Shown here in pieces: positions 19,111-28,128 of a DNA stretch of 64,000 nucleotides. The notes beneath the pieces are model-generated. The model saw only the letters and a list, made by a program, of their open reading frames with translations. It was not told the DNA's origin and did no database searches. The stretch spans positions 28,096-92,095 of the forward strand of contig CAWHNS010000015.1 of the NCBI GenBank assembly GCA_963830715.1, given 5' to 3'. Both the position numbers and the translations under genes were made by a program. Numbering within the stretch: the first letter of the stretch is position 1; each line of letters begins with the position of its first letter. This stretch comes from CAVVMA01 sp963830715. Lineage in GTDB: Bacteria; Desulfobacterota; Binatia; Binatales; Binataceae.

Positions 19111-20249
19111 TCCTGCAGCGCGCCTCCAAGGAAAGTGCGGAGCAGTACGCTTCCCTCGGGCGCGCGTCCTGCGAATTTGACACTCGAAAAGCTGCACGCG
19201 ATGATCTTGCGCCTCTCCTTGAGCGGTACGACAAACCCGAAGGTCTCCGGCATATGTGGAAAATCGTTCGCTCGATAAGCGAAATTCACGGTTGCCGCGG
19301 ATGAGTAGTCGATAGCGCCGAGGGCCCGCGCCAGTCCGGCGTCCTGCTTTTGGAGCATCCGCGCCGCAGAGTGAGCCGGGGCCGCGATCACGACCGCGTC
19401 GGCCTCGAACTCGCCGCCCGCTTTTAGCCGCAGTTTCCATCCGGCGCCGCCTGCTCGCGGAGAAATCTCCGCGACTTCGGTTCCGAGCCGAACACATTCG
19501 TCCAGCCGCGAGGCGAGCGAATCGACGAGCGTGCGCATTCCTCCGCGAGGCGTCAGGAACAAGCTCCATCGCGCGCCGCTTGTGCCGGCCGCTTGCAGGC
19601 GGTCTCGGTTTGCCGTCTTGAGACCGCGAATCACGCTGCCGTGGACCCGCTCCATCTCGACGAAGCGCGGCATCGTCGCGCCGAGGCTCAGCCGCTCGGG
19701 ATCGGCGGTATAGATTCCTCCCGCGAGCGGCTGTGCGATTCTGTCCAGCACTTCCTTTCCCATCCGGCGCCGGACGAACGAGCCCAGGCTTTCGTCGCCG
19801 GCGATGCGCCGGCGCGGAATCAGCGGCTCGATCGCGAGACGCATCTTGCCGAGCGGACTCAGCAGCGGGCTTCTCATGATCGGACCGAGCCAGGTCGGCG
19901 CGACGAGCGAGAAGCCTTCCGGTATTTCGACCAGCCGGCCGTTGCGGACCACACAGGTCTTGCGAAATTGTTGGTTTGTGCCGATCAGTTCGGCCTCCAG
20001 TCCGAGCCGTCTGGCAAGATCCGCCGCAGCGGGCTTCTCGGACAGGAACGAATCGGCGCCCGTTTCGATCACGAAGCCGTCACGCCGGATCGTGTCCAAT
20101 GGACCACCCAGGCGATCGCCGCGCTCGAACAACACGAGTTCGATCGGCGCCTCGCGCGACGCCGCCAGCTCCAGCAGATGAAACGCCGACGCAAGTCCGC
20201 TGATTCCGCCCCCGACGATCGCGACCCGCTTGGGCGAGACTGCGTTCAC
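18813..20249 (-). CDS. hemG: protoporphyrinogen oxidase (HemY/PPOX type)
   Basis: FAD- and oxygen-dependent oxidation of protoporphyrinogen IX to protoporphyrin IX. VAIVGGGISGLASAFHLLEL binds FAD, and GFVIETGADSFLSEKP follows as usual for this family. The C-terminal LPGLTLCGAAYRGVGIPDCIASGEHAA completes the FAD site. Start GTG at 20249 overlaps the hemH stop (GTGA), giving about 478 residues. By fold this is the eukaryote-like PPOX, not flavodoxin HemG. It is last in the heme run. Confidence 0.93.
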   Translation of the reverse strand: MNAVSPKRVAIVGGGISGLASAFHLLELAASREAPIELVLFERGDRLGGPLDTIRRDGFVIETGADSFLSEKPAAADLARRLGLEAELIGTNQQFRKTCVVRNGRLVEIPEGFSLVAPTWLGPIMRSPLLSPLGKMRLAIEPLIPRRRIAGDESLGSFVRRRMGKEVLDRIAQPLAGGIYTADPERLSLGATMPRFVEMERVHGSVIRGLKTANRDRLQAAGTSGARWSLFLTPRGGMRTLVDSLASRLDECVRLGTEVAEISPRAGGAGWKLRLKAGGEFEADAVVIAAPAHSAARMLQKQDAGLARALGAIDYSSAATVNFAYRANDFPHMPETFGFVVPLKERRKIIACSFSSVKFAGRAPEGSVLLRTFLGGALQDQMMQLDDAAMVAAAREELSALLGVRAEPILTEVRRWPASMPQYAVGHLERVVEIERRARELPGLTLCGAAYRGVGIPDCIASGEHAAASVFAWLAGVR

Positions 20250-21182
20250 GACAGGTACTGCCGAATGACCGATGCCATCATCTGGATGAACAGCGGATGG
20301 TCGCCGACGGTCGGCGCGCGCTCGAAGCGGACGCCCGCCTCGCGCGCGATTCGCGCGACCTCGACGTCGAGGTCGTAGAGCACCTCGACGTGATCGCACA
20401 GGAAGCCGATTGGCACGACAACCGCCTGCCGCGGGCCAAGTTTTCGGATCGCATCGCCGATATCGGGCTCGAGCCACGGCTCGCGCGGATTTCCGCTGCG
20501 ACTCTGAAACGCGATCATCCAGGACTTGCGTCCGAACTTGTCTTCGAGCGCATCGGCGACAAGGCGCGCCGAGTCAGTCAACTGATCGACGTATCCGCTG
20601 GCAGCGGCCATCGCGACCGGGATGCTATGAGCGGTGAAGACCAGATGGGCCCGCGGCCGCTCGGCCGGGTTCAGCCGCTCGATTGCCTCCGAGACGCGCG
20701 CGGCGACCGCGCGGATGAACAGCGGATGGTCGTGCCACGGGCCGACGTAATCAAACTCCGGCGCCGTCGCACCGGCCTGTTCGCGCGCCTCGCGGACATC
20801 TTCCTGGTAGCGCTCCCAACTCGCCTCGCTGCGATACGCCGCCATGATGAATCCGAACGCGCGCCGGACTCCGCGCGCGGCCATCGCACGCATCGTATCG
20901 GCCAGGTACGGATCCCAGTTGCGCATCCCGACAAACACCGGAATCGCGGCGCCCTCGCGCGCGAGTTCGGCGCGCAGCGCAGCCGCCTGCCTCATCGTCA
21001 GTTCGTTGTATGGCGATGCAGCCGCCGAGATGTTCGTAATGGCGCACGACCGCCTCGTATCGTTCCGTCGGGACCGGCCGCCCGCGCAGCACGTCGTCCA
21101 GGAACGGGCGAATCTCCTCCGCGCGAGTTGGCCCGCCGAAGCCGACCATCAGGATCGCGTCGTAGCGAGGCTCGGAACTCAC
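20246..21182 (-). CDS. hemH: ferrochelatase (frameshifted)
   Basis: Inserts Fe2+ into protoporphyrin IX. The N-terminus YDAILMVGFGGPTRAEEIRPFL leads to HYEHLGG; there the frame shifts near 21022, after which SPYNELTMRQAAALRAEL follows as expected. The metal-site His is in VFTAHSIPVAM, and PIGFLCDHVEVLYDLD is the second conserved block. Corrected length is about 311 residues. It is followed by hemG with a four-base overlap and preceded by the hemDE frame. Confidence 0.93.
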
Positions 21183-21186
21183 GCCG

Positions 21187-23199
21187 TTATCGCGCGCTCA
21201 GCTCGTGGACCGCGTCGACCAGCGCGATTACGTGATCGACCGGCGTCTCGGGCAGGATTCCGTGGCCGAGATTGAAGATGTGACCGGGGCGGCCCGCAGC
21301 CTTGTTGAGGATAGCCTGCGCGCGCCGGCGAATCTCTGCGGCGTCGGCGAACAGCGCGATCGGATCGAGATTTCCCTGCACCGCCACGCTGTCGCCCAGG
21401 CGCGCCCACGCCTCCGCCAGATCGACCCGCCAGTCGAGACCGATCACGTCGCCACCCGCCTCGCGCATCAGTTCGAGCAGGTTCCCGGTTATGGTCCCGA
21501 AGTGAATCACCGGTACGCCCGGCCTTATCGCGGCGATCACCCGAGCCGTATACGGCAGCACGAAGCGGCGATAATCGTCGGGACCAAGGCTTCCGACCCA
21601 ACTGTCGAACAGTTGCACCAGGTCGGCGCCGGCCTCGATCTGCATGTTGAGATAGCCGGCGGTGATCGACGCCAGCATCTCCATCAGCCGATGCCAGACC
21701 TGGGGTTGCTGGTACATCATGGTCTTGGTCATCAGGTACTGGCGCGATCCGCCGCCTTCGATCAGGTAGGACGCGAGCGTGAACGGAGCGCCGGCAAATC
21801 CGATTAGCGGAACGCGGCCGCTCAGCGCGGATCGCGAAAGCCGGATTGCCTCGGCGACAAAGCCGAGCGACTCCGCCACCTCGATCGGTGGGATACGCTC
21901 GAGATCGGATTGCGTGCGGACCGGCCGATCGATCATCGGACCGTCGCCCTGCTCGTAACGAAGTCCCACGCCCATCGGAACCAGCGGCAGCAGGATATCG
22001 GCGAAGACGATCGCGGCGTCCACTGCGAGTCTCTCGACCGCCGTTACCGTCACTTCGGCCGCGACCTCCGGCCGCTCGCACATTTCGAGGAATGAGTAGC
22101 GTTCGCGGACGCGCCGATATTCGGGCATATAGCGGCCCGCCTGGCGCATCAGCCAGATGGGCGTGTAAGGTGCGGGTTCGCGCCGGCACGCCTTGAGTAT
22201 CGGATGGTCTCGCAGCGCGAGGCTGTGATGCGGAATTTCGGCGGCACTCAACGGAGGGCGGCTGGGTGCGCGCGCCGCGATTTCGATTCGCGCCGCCTGC
22301 GCCTCGCGCTTTCGCCTGAGAATCGTGGTGCTCTTCGAGGCTGCTTCCTTCACCAGATGGCCGAGCTTTGGATGCTCGGGCTCGATATCGACGGCGATTC
22401 CGTTCGCGCGCAATTGCTCGGAGCATACGGGACCCACCGAGCCGACCACCATCGCGGCAAGCCCTCGCTTGACGGCCTCCGCGAGACCGTCGGCGTCCGC
22501 CATCTGCATCACGTTGGTCACCTGGTTCGAGCTGGTAAAGAGCGCGACGTCGGCCTTGCCACCGGCGATCGCGCGGAGCGCCTCGCGCAGCGGGCCGCGA
22601 TCCTCCGGCAGGGTCCATCGATAGACCGGAACGCTCAGGACTTCCGCGCCGCGCGCCTCGAGTCCCGCGACCAGGTCGCGGTTGGCCACACCGTATTCCT
22701 GCACGGCGACGCGTTTCGCGGCGAGGTCCATCCGCGAGGCGAGCGCGATCAGCACTTCGCGCCAGGTGTTGGGTTCCGGAATCACGATCGAGGGTGACAC
22801 GCCACTCTCTCGCAGCGCCGCCACCGGCTTCGGTCCCCTTGCCACGGTGATCGTGCGCGCAAGCGCGGCGGCGATCGCGGCCCACGGATGGCGCGTCTCG
22901 GCAACGCGCAACAGCGCGCGCGTGCCGACTCCGGTCAGGAAAATCACCACGTCGATCCGGCCGGCGAGCAGGCGCTCGGCGAAGTCGAGGGCTTGCGGAT
23001 TGTCGTCGATCGGAATTTCGCGCATCGAGGGCGCCACGATCGCGACGCCCCCCTGGCGCTCGATCATCGCCGCAACCTCGGTCGCCATCCGGCTCTCGAA
23101 CGCGATCACGCGAAGCCCGGAAAATCCGATCGCGCTTTCCGCCCGACTGCCCTGCGCCTGCGAATCTATTGAGGGAGGCACACGTCTGTCCCGAATCAT
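21187..23199 (-). CDS. hemDE: uroporphyrinogen-III synthase / uroporphyrinogen decarboxylase fusion
   Basis: One unbroken 670-codon frame with two consecutive heme enzymes. Residues ~25-290 resemble HemD: two Rossmann-like lobes with FLTGVGTRALL, VAVQEYGVANRDLVAGL and ALFTSSNQVTNVM. After a basic linker (~290-315), residues ~320-670 are HemE, with IWLMRQAGRYMPEYR (substrate Arg), GFAGAPFTLASYLIEGG, FDSWVGSL, HFGTITGNL and FNLGHGILPETP. No ATG or GTG starts HemE separately. HemD closes hydroxymethylbilane to uroporphyrinogen III and HemE decarboxylates it, so the fusion joins successive steps. hemH and hemG follow at once. Confidence 0.9.
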   Translation of the reverse strand: MIRDRRVPPSIDSQAQGSRAESAIGFSGLRVIAFESRMATEVAAMIERQGGVAIVAPSMREIPIDDNPQALDFAERLLAGRIDVVIFLTGVGTRALLRVAETRHPWAAIAAALARTITVARGPKPVAALRESGVSPSIVIPEPNTWREVLIALASRMDLAAKRVAVQEYGVANRDLVAGLEARGAEVLSVPVYRWTLPEDRGPLREALRAIAGGKADVALFTSSNQVTNVMQMADADGLAEAVKRGLAAMVVGSVGPVCSEQLRANGIAVDIEPEHPKLGHLVKEAASKSTTILRRKREAQAARIEIAARAPSRPPLSAAEIPHHSLALRDHPILKACRREPAPYTPIWLMRQAGRYMPEYRRVRERYSFLEMCERPEVAAEVTVTAVERLAVDAAIVFADILLPLVPMGVGLRYEQGDGPMIDRPVRTQSDLERIPPIEVAESLGFVAEAIRLSRSALSGRVPLIGFAGAPFTLASYLIEGGGSRQYLMTKTMMYQQPQVWHRLMEMLASITAGYLNMQIEAGADLVQLFDSWVGSLGPDDYRRFVLPYTARVIAAIRPGVPVIHFGTITGNLLELMREAGGDVIGLDWRVDLAEAWARLGDSVAVQGNLDPIALFADAAEIRRRAQAILNKAAGRPGHIFNLGHGILPETPVDHVIALVDAVHELSAR

Positions 23200-23307
23200 C
23201 TTGCCGCGCCGCCGCCCGCGGTGTCCACCAGGCAGTCTTCCGGTTGGCGCGGCGACTCTGATCCTCGCACAGTCCTTCGACGCGGTGCGGCGAGAGCTAC
23301 GCGCCGG

Positions 23308-23616
23308 CTACTTCGGGTGCGAGCGGATGGTGCGCAGCGTATAAACGTCGCCTTCGATAGTGAAGTAGAATCGCCAATCGTCGTTGACGCGGGCCTGCCA
23401 AAGGCCCCGGGCTTGGTCATACTTTTTAGCCCGAAGAGACGCGTGCCGGAGGTCGTCGGCCAGAAACGCAAGCTGCTTGCGAAAGGACCGCTGGACGTTG
23501 AGCGGGGCCGCGTCGAGCTGGCGGACAAATTTAGCGGTGAAGCGTGCGCGCACGGGATCCGCCGCTATGGGCAGCGCGTCGTGCGCGCGAACTGGCCCTG
23601 GGCTTCCCCCCCTCAT
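23308..23616 (-). CDS. RelE/ParE-family toxin
   Basis: Toxin half of a type II toxin-antitoxin pair. The core RFTAKFVRQLDAAPLNVQRSFRKQ, then LRAKKYDQARGLWQARVNDDWRFYFTIEGDVYTLRTI fits the RelE/ParE fold, including the terminal positively charged strand. Members of this superfamily cleave mRNA on the ribosome or poison gyrase; which applies cannot be told. The only in-frame ATG (23616) lies inside the antitoxin frame, and its ~20 extra residues look unnatural, so an indel in the G run near 23615 is possible. Confidence 0.7.
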   Translation of the reverse strand: MRGGSPGPVRAHDALPIAADPVRARFTAKFVRQLDAAPLNVQRSFRKQLAFLADDLRHASLRAKKYDQARGLWQARVNDDWRFYFTIEGDVYTLRTIRSHPK

Positions 23617-23924
23617 CGGAGCCGCTGCCCGTCATTCTGGCCCGCCTGCGTTCTTGCTTGAGGGCTTCGTCGAGTCCTCTAAGTGCGTCCTTCGCATCGT
23701 ATGGACCGTACACGCGGCCCGCCTTGATGTCTGCTTCGGCTTCGGCGAGGTCACGCTCCAGCTCGGGGTCGCGGTCCACGAGTATCTTGGGGAGGAGCAC
23801 GACGTGACGAGCAGGCCACACGGACTTCGAGCAGGTCGCCGGTCTCAAGTTTGAGCGCTTCGCGTACCGGCTTCGGGATGGTCACCTGGTATTTGGGGCC
23901 GAGCTTGGTGATTTCTGCGCGCAT
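23531..23924 (-). CDS. AbrB/SpoVT-type antitoxin (frameshifted)
   Basis: The N-terminal swapped-hairpin DNA-binding domain is clear: ITKLGPKYQVTIPKPVREAL, then LETGDLLEV. Near 23810 the frame changes and continues with RHVVLLPKILVDRDPELERD, LAEAEADIKAGRVYGPYDAKD and ALRGLDEALKQERR, the toxin-binding tail. Such proteins repress their own promoter and neutralise the toxin encoded next to them. The ATG at 23924 lies 6 bases after a -10 box, so the mRNA may be nearly leaderless. The true 3' end is uncertain. Confidence 0.65.
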
Positions 23925-23930
23925 GACCCT

Positions 23931-23958
23931 ACTGTAGGGACGTAGGGGAATCTGTCAA
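23931..23958 (-). promoter_or_regulatory. promoter of the toxin-antitoxin pair
   Basis: On the minus strand TTGACA (23953-23958), a 16-base spacer and TACAGT (23931-23936) lie immediately ahead of the antitoxin ATG. The -10 box ends six bases before the start codon. CCCTAC-N2-GTAGGG half-sites (around 23928-23946) surround the -10 and could be an AbrB-type operator. Confidence 0.5.
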
Positions 23959-24086
23959 GACGGTATTGAGAGGCCGCGCCGCTTGCCGCGCTATGAGCAG
24001 CAGGTATTGTCCCGACCCTGCATGCCTCTCGACCGCTTCATCTTGCGCTACCGCTGTGTTAGCTGTGGCGGTCGGAGGTTCCGCTT

Positions 24087-24860
24087 ATGCCTGAGCCGGT
24101 CGTGAAGGTCGCGAAGGAGAACATCGCAACGGTGACGCTCAACCGTCCCGAAAAATTGAACGCGCTCAATCGCGAGATGCGCTCGGCGTTCTGCCACGCG
24201 ATGCAGGAGTTGCGCGCCGACCACGAGACCGGCGTCGTGATAATTACCGGCGCCGGACGCGGCTTCTGCGCCGGGCTGGACCTTAAGGAGATCAGCTCCA
24301 CCAGCCTGCGCGAGACCGGCAACGTCACGTTCATCTCGGTGATCGAAGATATGGAAGTTCCGGTGATCGCGGCGGTCAACGGCTATGCGGTGACGGGCGG
24401 GCTGGAGCTGGCGCTCGCCTGCGACATGATAGTGGCCGCCGACTCCGCTCAGTTCGCCGACACGCACGCGCGAGTCGGCGTGATGCCGGGGGGCGGGATG
24501 GCGGCGCGGCTGCCCCGCGCGGTCGGGATCCGCAAAGCCAAGGAGCTTTCGCTGACCGGCAACTACCTGAGCGCCCGCGAGGCCGAGCGGCTCGGGCTCG
24601 TCAATCGAGTCGTGCCGGGCGCCGAATTGATGAAGGCGGCGAGCGAGCTGGCCGGCCAGATCCTCAGCGCCGATCAGAACGTCGTGCGCCAGATGAAGCG
24701 GCTGATCGACCTGGCGTCGCAATCCTCGATGGGCGAGGGACTACGAATCGAACGGGACTTTTTCAGCGCCTACAATCACAGCGATCGCGCGCGGCAAGCC
24801 GGGGAACGCCGCGAGTCCGTGATCGAGCGCGGCCGGACGCAAACCTCCGGCAGGAACTAG
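24087..24860 (+). CDS. enoyl-CoA hydratase/isomerase family protein (crotonase)
   Basis: 257-residue crotonase: TVTLNRPEKLNALNREM, oxyanion-hole segments GAGRGFCAGLDLKE and NGYAVTGGLELALACDM. The position of the second catalytic Glu (normally PE.xLG..PG) reads THARVGVMPGGGM, so classical hydration is doubtful and an isomerase, thioesterase-like or other acyl-CoA role is possible. A good ribosome-binding site (GGAGG) lies upstream of the ATG. It is the first of two plus-strand genes, followed by the exported methyltransferase. Confidence 0.85.
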   Translation: MPEPVVKVAKENIATVTLNRPEKLNALNREMRSAFCHAMQELRADHETGVVIITGAGRGFCAGLDLKEISSTSLRETGNVTFISVIEDMEVPVIAAVNGYAVTGGLELALACDMIVAADSAQFADTHARVGVMPGGGMAARLPRAVGIRKAKELSLTGNYLSAREAERLGLVNRVVPGAELMKAASELAGQILSADQNVVRQMKRLIDLASQSSMGEGLRIERDFFSAYNHSDRARQAGERRESVIERGRTQTSGRN

Positions 24861-24918
24861 CTCCGCCCCGGCGAGGGTCAGCGGATCTCGACGGCTTCGA
24901 CCGAAAGGAACAAGCACC

Positions 24919-25746
24919 ATGAAGATGAGCACCAGGACGAGAATCAAGACGAAAATGTCACTCGGCACTCTGACCGCAATCGGAGTAGCAGTTGCCGCAG
25001 TCGCGATCTTATCGCATCGGCAGGCGCTGGCGGAGGTGGCACACGTCGCCGCGATTCCCGATTCGCAGATTCCGGCCGCGATCAAGGCCGCGGTCAGCGC
25101 GCCCGATCGTTCGGATGCGGACAAGGCGCTGGACGCCGGGCGCCAGCCGGCGCAGACGCTGGCGTTCTTCGGCATCGCGCCGGGTATGAAGGTCGCTGAC
25201 TTGTTCGCGGGTGGCGGCTATACAACCGAATTGCTGGCGCGGGTGGTTGGTCCGGAAGGCAAGGTCTACTCACAGAACGGCGACTTCCCTCCCAAGTACA
25301 AGAAAATCGAAACCGCCTGGAAGGATCGCCTCAAGAAGCCGGCGCTATCCAACGTGGTCGCCGTGAGCAAGCCGTTCACTGCGGACGACCTGTTGCCGGT
25401 CGCGCCCGGATCGCTCGACGCCGTCCTGATCAATCTGAACTATCATGACCTGGTGGGCTTCGGAGTCGATCGAGACAAGATCAACGCGCAGGTCATGAGA
25501 GCGCTCAAGCCCGGCGGTGTTTACGGAATCGTGGATCACAGCGCGCAGGTCGGCTCGGGTATCCGGGACGTCAGCACGCTCCATCGAATCGACGAGAACT
25601 TCCTGATCAAGGAAGTCGAGAAAGCGGGGTTCAAGCTCGCCGCGACCGATGACGCGCTGCGTCATCCGGAAGACGATCGCACCTGGTTCGTGTTCGAGCA
25701 TCGCGGCGCGACCGACCGCTTCATACTGAAATTCGTGAAGCCGTAA
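24919..25746 (+). CDS. exported SAM-dependent methyltransferase-like protein
   Basis: 275 residues. The N-terminus (basic start, then LGTLTAIGVAVAAVAILSHRQALA) is a signal peptide or membrane anchor. The rest is a class I methyltransferase fold: GMKVADLFAGGGYTTELLARVVG (SAM-binding), SLDAVLINLNYHDLV and MRALKPGGVYGIVDHSA. Similar predicted exported methyltransferases form a known orthologous group of unknown substrate. How SAM would be available outside the cytoplasm is unclear, so the segment may anchor it facing inward. Confidence 0.8.
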   Translation: MKMSTRTRIKTKMSLGTLTAIGVAVAAVAILSHRQALAEVAHVAAIPDSQIPAAIKAAVSAPDRSDADKALDAGRQPAQTLAFFGIAPGMKVADLFAGGGYTTELLARVVGPEGKVYSQNGDFPPKYKKIETAWKDRLKKPALSNVVAVSKPFTADDLLPVAPGSLDAVLINLNYHDLVGFGVDRDKINAQVMRALKPGGVYGIVDHSAQVGSGIRDVSTLHRIDENFLIKEVEKAGFKLAATDDALRHPEDDRTWFVFEHRGATDRFILKFVKP

Positions 25747-25778
25747 GCGCGAGAATGTTAGCGTCGGGACGCTACGCT

Positions 25779-26978
25779 CTAGGTCCCGTGACTTACCACC
25801 CTGCGATGCTGGCCCCGTGACGATACTCGCCTGAGCGAGGAATGCCTTGATCTGCGCGCGGGCGCGAGCACGCGGACCACTTTGGGCGGCGGCGCGCTCT
25901 CGCTCGCGATTCCCGGAAAGTACTTGTCCTCGTAACGATGGACCTGAAGGGCGGCGAGGAATTCGGGGTAGTAGTTGCGCGCCGCGAACCCGAATCGGGG
26001 TCCGCGGTAGCGCTCGAAGACCCGCTCGTAGTCGTGTCCGTTTTCGGCTGCGGCACGCGCCATCCCGGCGGTTCCGTAATTGTAAGCGGTTATCGCGAGC
26101 GGCCAGTCGCCGAGCACGTCGTAGTTGTAGCGCAGGAACCTGGCCGCGGCCTGCGTTTCGAGCGTCGGGTTGAGCCGTTCGTCATTGCGCCGCGTGATTC
26201 GCAGATACTGGCGGCCCGTCCCGCGCGTGAATTGCCAGATTCCGACCGCGCCCGCGCTCGAACGCGCGCCCGAGTAAAATCCGGATTCGACCGACGCCAG
26301 AGTGACGAGTTCCGGGGGCACGCCAAAGGTCCTGAAGATTCGCTCCATCGTCGGATAATAGTAGCGGCTCCTGAGCAATCCTTCCTTGAAGCGTTCGCCG
26401 AGCCCTTGCTGGATGCGGAGGTTGTCCGCAGCCAGTGCGTAAGCCGCGAGCGGCTCGCCCTTGAATAATGCGGCAACGTCGCGCTCCTCGTACGACGCCG
26501 GCTGGCATCCGGCGGCCAGGCGGTTCAGCATATCCGCATATTTGGCGCGCATGTACGCGTGGACCCAGTCGACCTCTTCGCGGGTAGGTGTGCCGGAGCC
26601 GGGAAGATGAAAGACCTGATACACCCGCCAGATTTGGTCGCGATCATGAACGACAAAATCACGCTCCGAGTATTCGGTGAAGACCTTGACCCAGAACGAG
26701 ATGTTCGGCTCGAGCGCTACGGGCCGGCTGAACGGGAGCTGGGTTCCGGCCCGCGCCCCGGATGAAACCAGGAGAACGATCGAAAGGGCCATCGCGCCCG
26801 AAAGGAGCGAACCGATGGCGCGCTCACCTGAAGAGACTCGACCCGCCTTCACCGACGTTGCAATCGTCTCCGCTCTGCCGGGCCAAAAAAGGCGCCGGCT
26901 CCCCGCTGCCTCGGCCGCCTTCTCCCCTGAAATCTCCCCCACTATCGGATACTGGCCTTTGATAGTCAACAAAATCAT
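25779..26978 (-). CDS. lytic transglycosylase (SLT family, MltD-like)
   Basis: Cleaves peptidoglycan glycan strands to 1,6-anhydro ends. The catalytic Glu lies in ELVTLASVESGFYSGARSSAGAVGIWQF, followed by NPTLETQAAARFLRYNYDVLG and ITAYNYGTAGMARA, typical of SLT family 1. A signal peptide is seen only from about residue 48 (ERAIGSLLSGAMALSIVLLVSSGARA), so a GTG at 26852 or the ATG at 26792 is a better start than 26978. The last ~25 residues are arginine-rich and may be out of frame, with a lost LysM or tail. Confidence 0.85.
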   Translation of the reverse strand: MILLTIKGQYPIVGEISGEKAAEAAGSRRLFWPGRAETIATSVKAGRVSSGERAIGSLLSGAMALSIVLLVSSGARAGTQLPFSRPVALEPNISFWVKVFTEYSERDFVVHDRDQIWRVYQVFHLPGSGTPTREEVDWVHAYMRAKYADMLNRLAAGCQPASYEERDVAALFKGEPLAAYALAADNLRIQQGLGERFKEGLLRSRYYYPTMERIFRTFGVPPELVTLASVESGFYSGARSSAGAVGIWQFTRGTGRQYLRITRRNDERLNPTLETQAAARFLRYNYDVLGDWPLAITAYNYGTAGMARAAAENGHDYERVFERYRGPRFGFAARNYYPEFLAALQVHRYEDKYFPGIASESAPPPKVVRVLAPARRSRHSSLRRVSSRGQHRRVVSHGT

Positions 26979-28035
26979 GGGTAGTGTGCGCTACATATTG
27001 GCGGATTCACGGGCAACTCCGATCGTCCCACGGCGCCGCGGCCTCACGATTGGCCTGACCGCGGTTGCGGCCCTGCTGCTCCATTGCGCCTCGTGTTCGC
27101 GGCATGAGGCTTCGGATGGTCCGTCGCCGGCCCTGAGGGTCGCCCTGCTGACCCCCGGGCCGGTGAGCGATGCGGGGTGGAACGCTGCGGCCTTCGACGG
27201 CCTGCAGCTGATCAAGGGCCAGCTCGGCGCGGAGACCGCGATGGTGCAGACCACGTCACCGGCCGACTTCGAGGATGCTTTTCGCGATTTCGGCTCGCGC
27301 GGCTTCAATCTGATTTTCGCCCACGGCTTCGAGTACACCGACGCCGCCCTCAAGGTCGCGAAGTTCTTCCCGCAGACGTTCTTCGTAGTCACCTCGGGCA
27401 GTGGTTCCTCGGCGAATGTTGCGTCGCTGACCTTCAAAATTGAGGAAGCCGCCTATGTCGAGGGAGTGATCGCGGGCGTGCTCTCGAAGACCGGCGTGGT
27501 CGGCGCGGTCGGCGGAATCGAGCTGCCGGCAATCCGGCTGACCTTCGAGGGCTTCAAGCGCGGCTTTCGTTCAGTCCGGCCGGACGGCCGGGTGCTGGTG
27601 AGCTTCATCGGCAGCTTCGAGGACGTGGGCGCTGCGAAGGAGGCCGCCCTGGCGCAGATAAGCCAGGGCGCCGACCTGCTGTTCCACAACGCCGACGCCG
27701 CCGGCCTCGGCGTCTTCCAGGCCGCCGGACAGGCGCACATCTTCGCCTTCGGCGCCAACCGCAATCAGAACGACGTCGCGCCGGACGTGGTCCTGGCGAG
27801 CGCCGTCACCGACATCCCGCAGGCTTTCCTCAAAATCGCGGAGCAAGTGAAGGACAAGACGTTTCATCCCGCGATGCTGGAGTTCGGGATGAAGGACGGG
27901 ATGGTGGGCGTGGTGATGAATCCTCGGCTGGCCAATCGCCTCCCGGCCGCAGCACTCAAGCTGGCGCACGAGTCGGAAGACCAGATCATGAGCGGGAAGA
28001 TCACCTTCGATTCGAGGATGCCGGCGGGCGGGTAG
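26977..28035 (+). CDS. BMP/PnrA-family substrate-binding lipoprotein
   Basis: Basic membrane protein family, periplasmic binding proteins typically for nucleosides in ABC uptake. From the ATG at 26977 the protein has an N-terminal hydrophobic segment (GLTIGLTAVAALLLHCASCS) with a weak lipobox, then RVALLTPGPVSDAGWNAAAF, NLIFAHGFEYTDAALKVAKF, the hinge GVVGAVGGIELPAIRLTFEGF and ADLLFHNADAAGLGVFQAA. No ABC permease or ATPase is adjacent, so it may work with a transporter elsewhere. The frame is open further upstream, antisense to the transglycosylase. Confidence 0.8.
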   Translation: MGSVRYILADSRATPIVPRRRGLTIGLTAVAALLLHCASCSRHEASDGPSPALRVALLTPGPVSDAGWNAAAFDGLQLIKGQLGAETAMVQTTSPADFEDAFRDFGSRGFNLIFAHGFEYTDAALKVAKFFPQTFFVVTSGSGSSANVASLTFKIEEAAYVEGVIAGVLSKTGVVGAVGGIELPAIRLTFEGFKRGFRSVRPDGRVLVSFIGSFEDVGAAKEAALAQISQGADLLFHNADAAGLGVFQAAGQAHIFAFGANRNQNDVAPDVVLASAVTDIPQAFLKIAEQVKDKTFHPAMLEFGMKDGMVGVVMNPRLANRLPAAALKLAHESEDQIMSGKITFDSRMPAGG

Positions 28036-28128
28036 CCCGCTGCGCCCCGGGCTTCCGCCCGTTTGATTGGCTCTTCGCGGCCTGTCTAAACTAATCGTAG
28101 CATTTAGCTACGAATTGGTGAGGCATCG

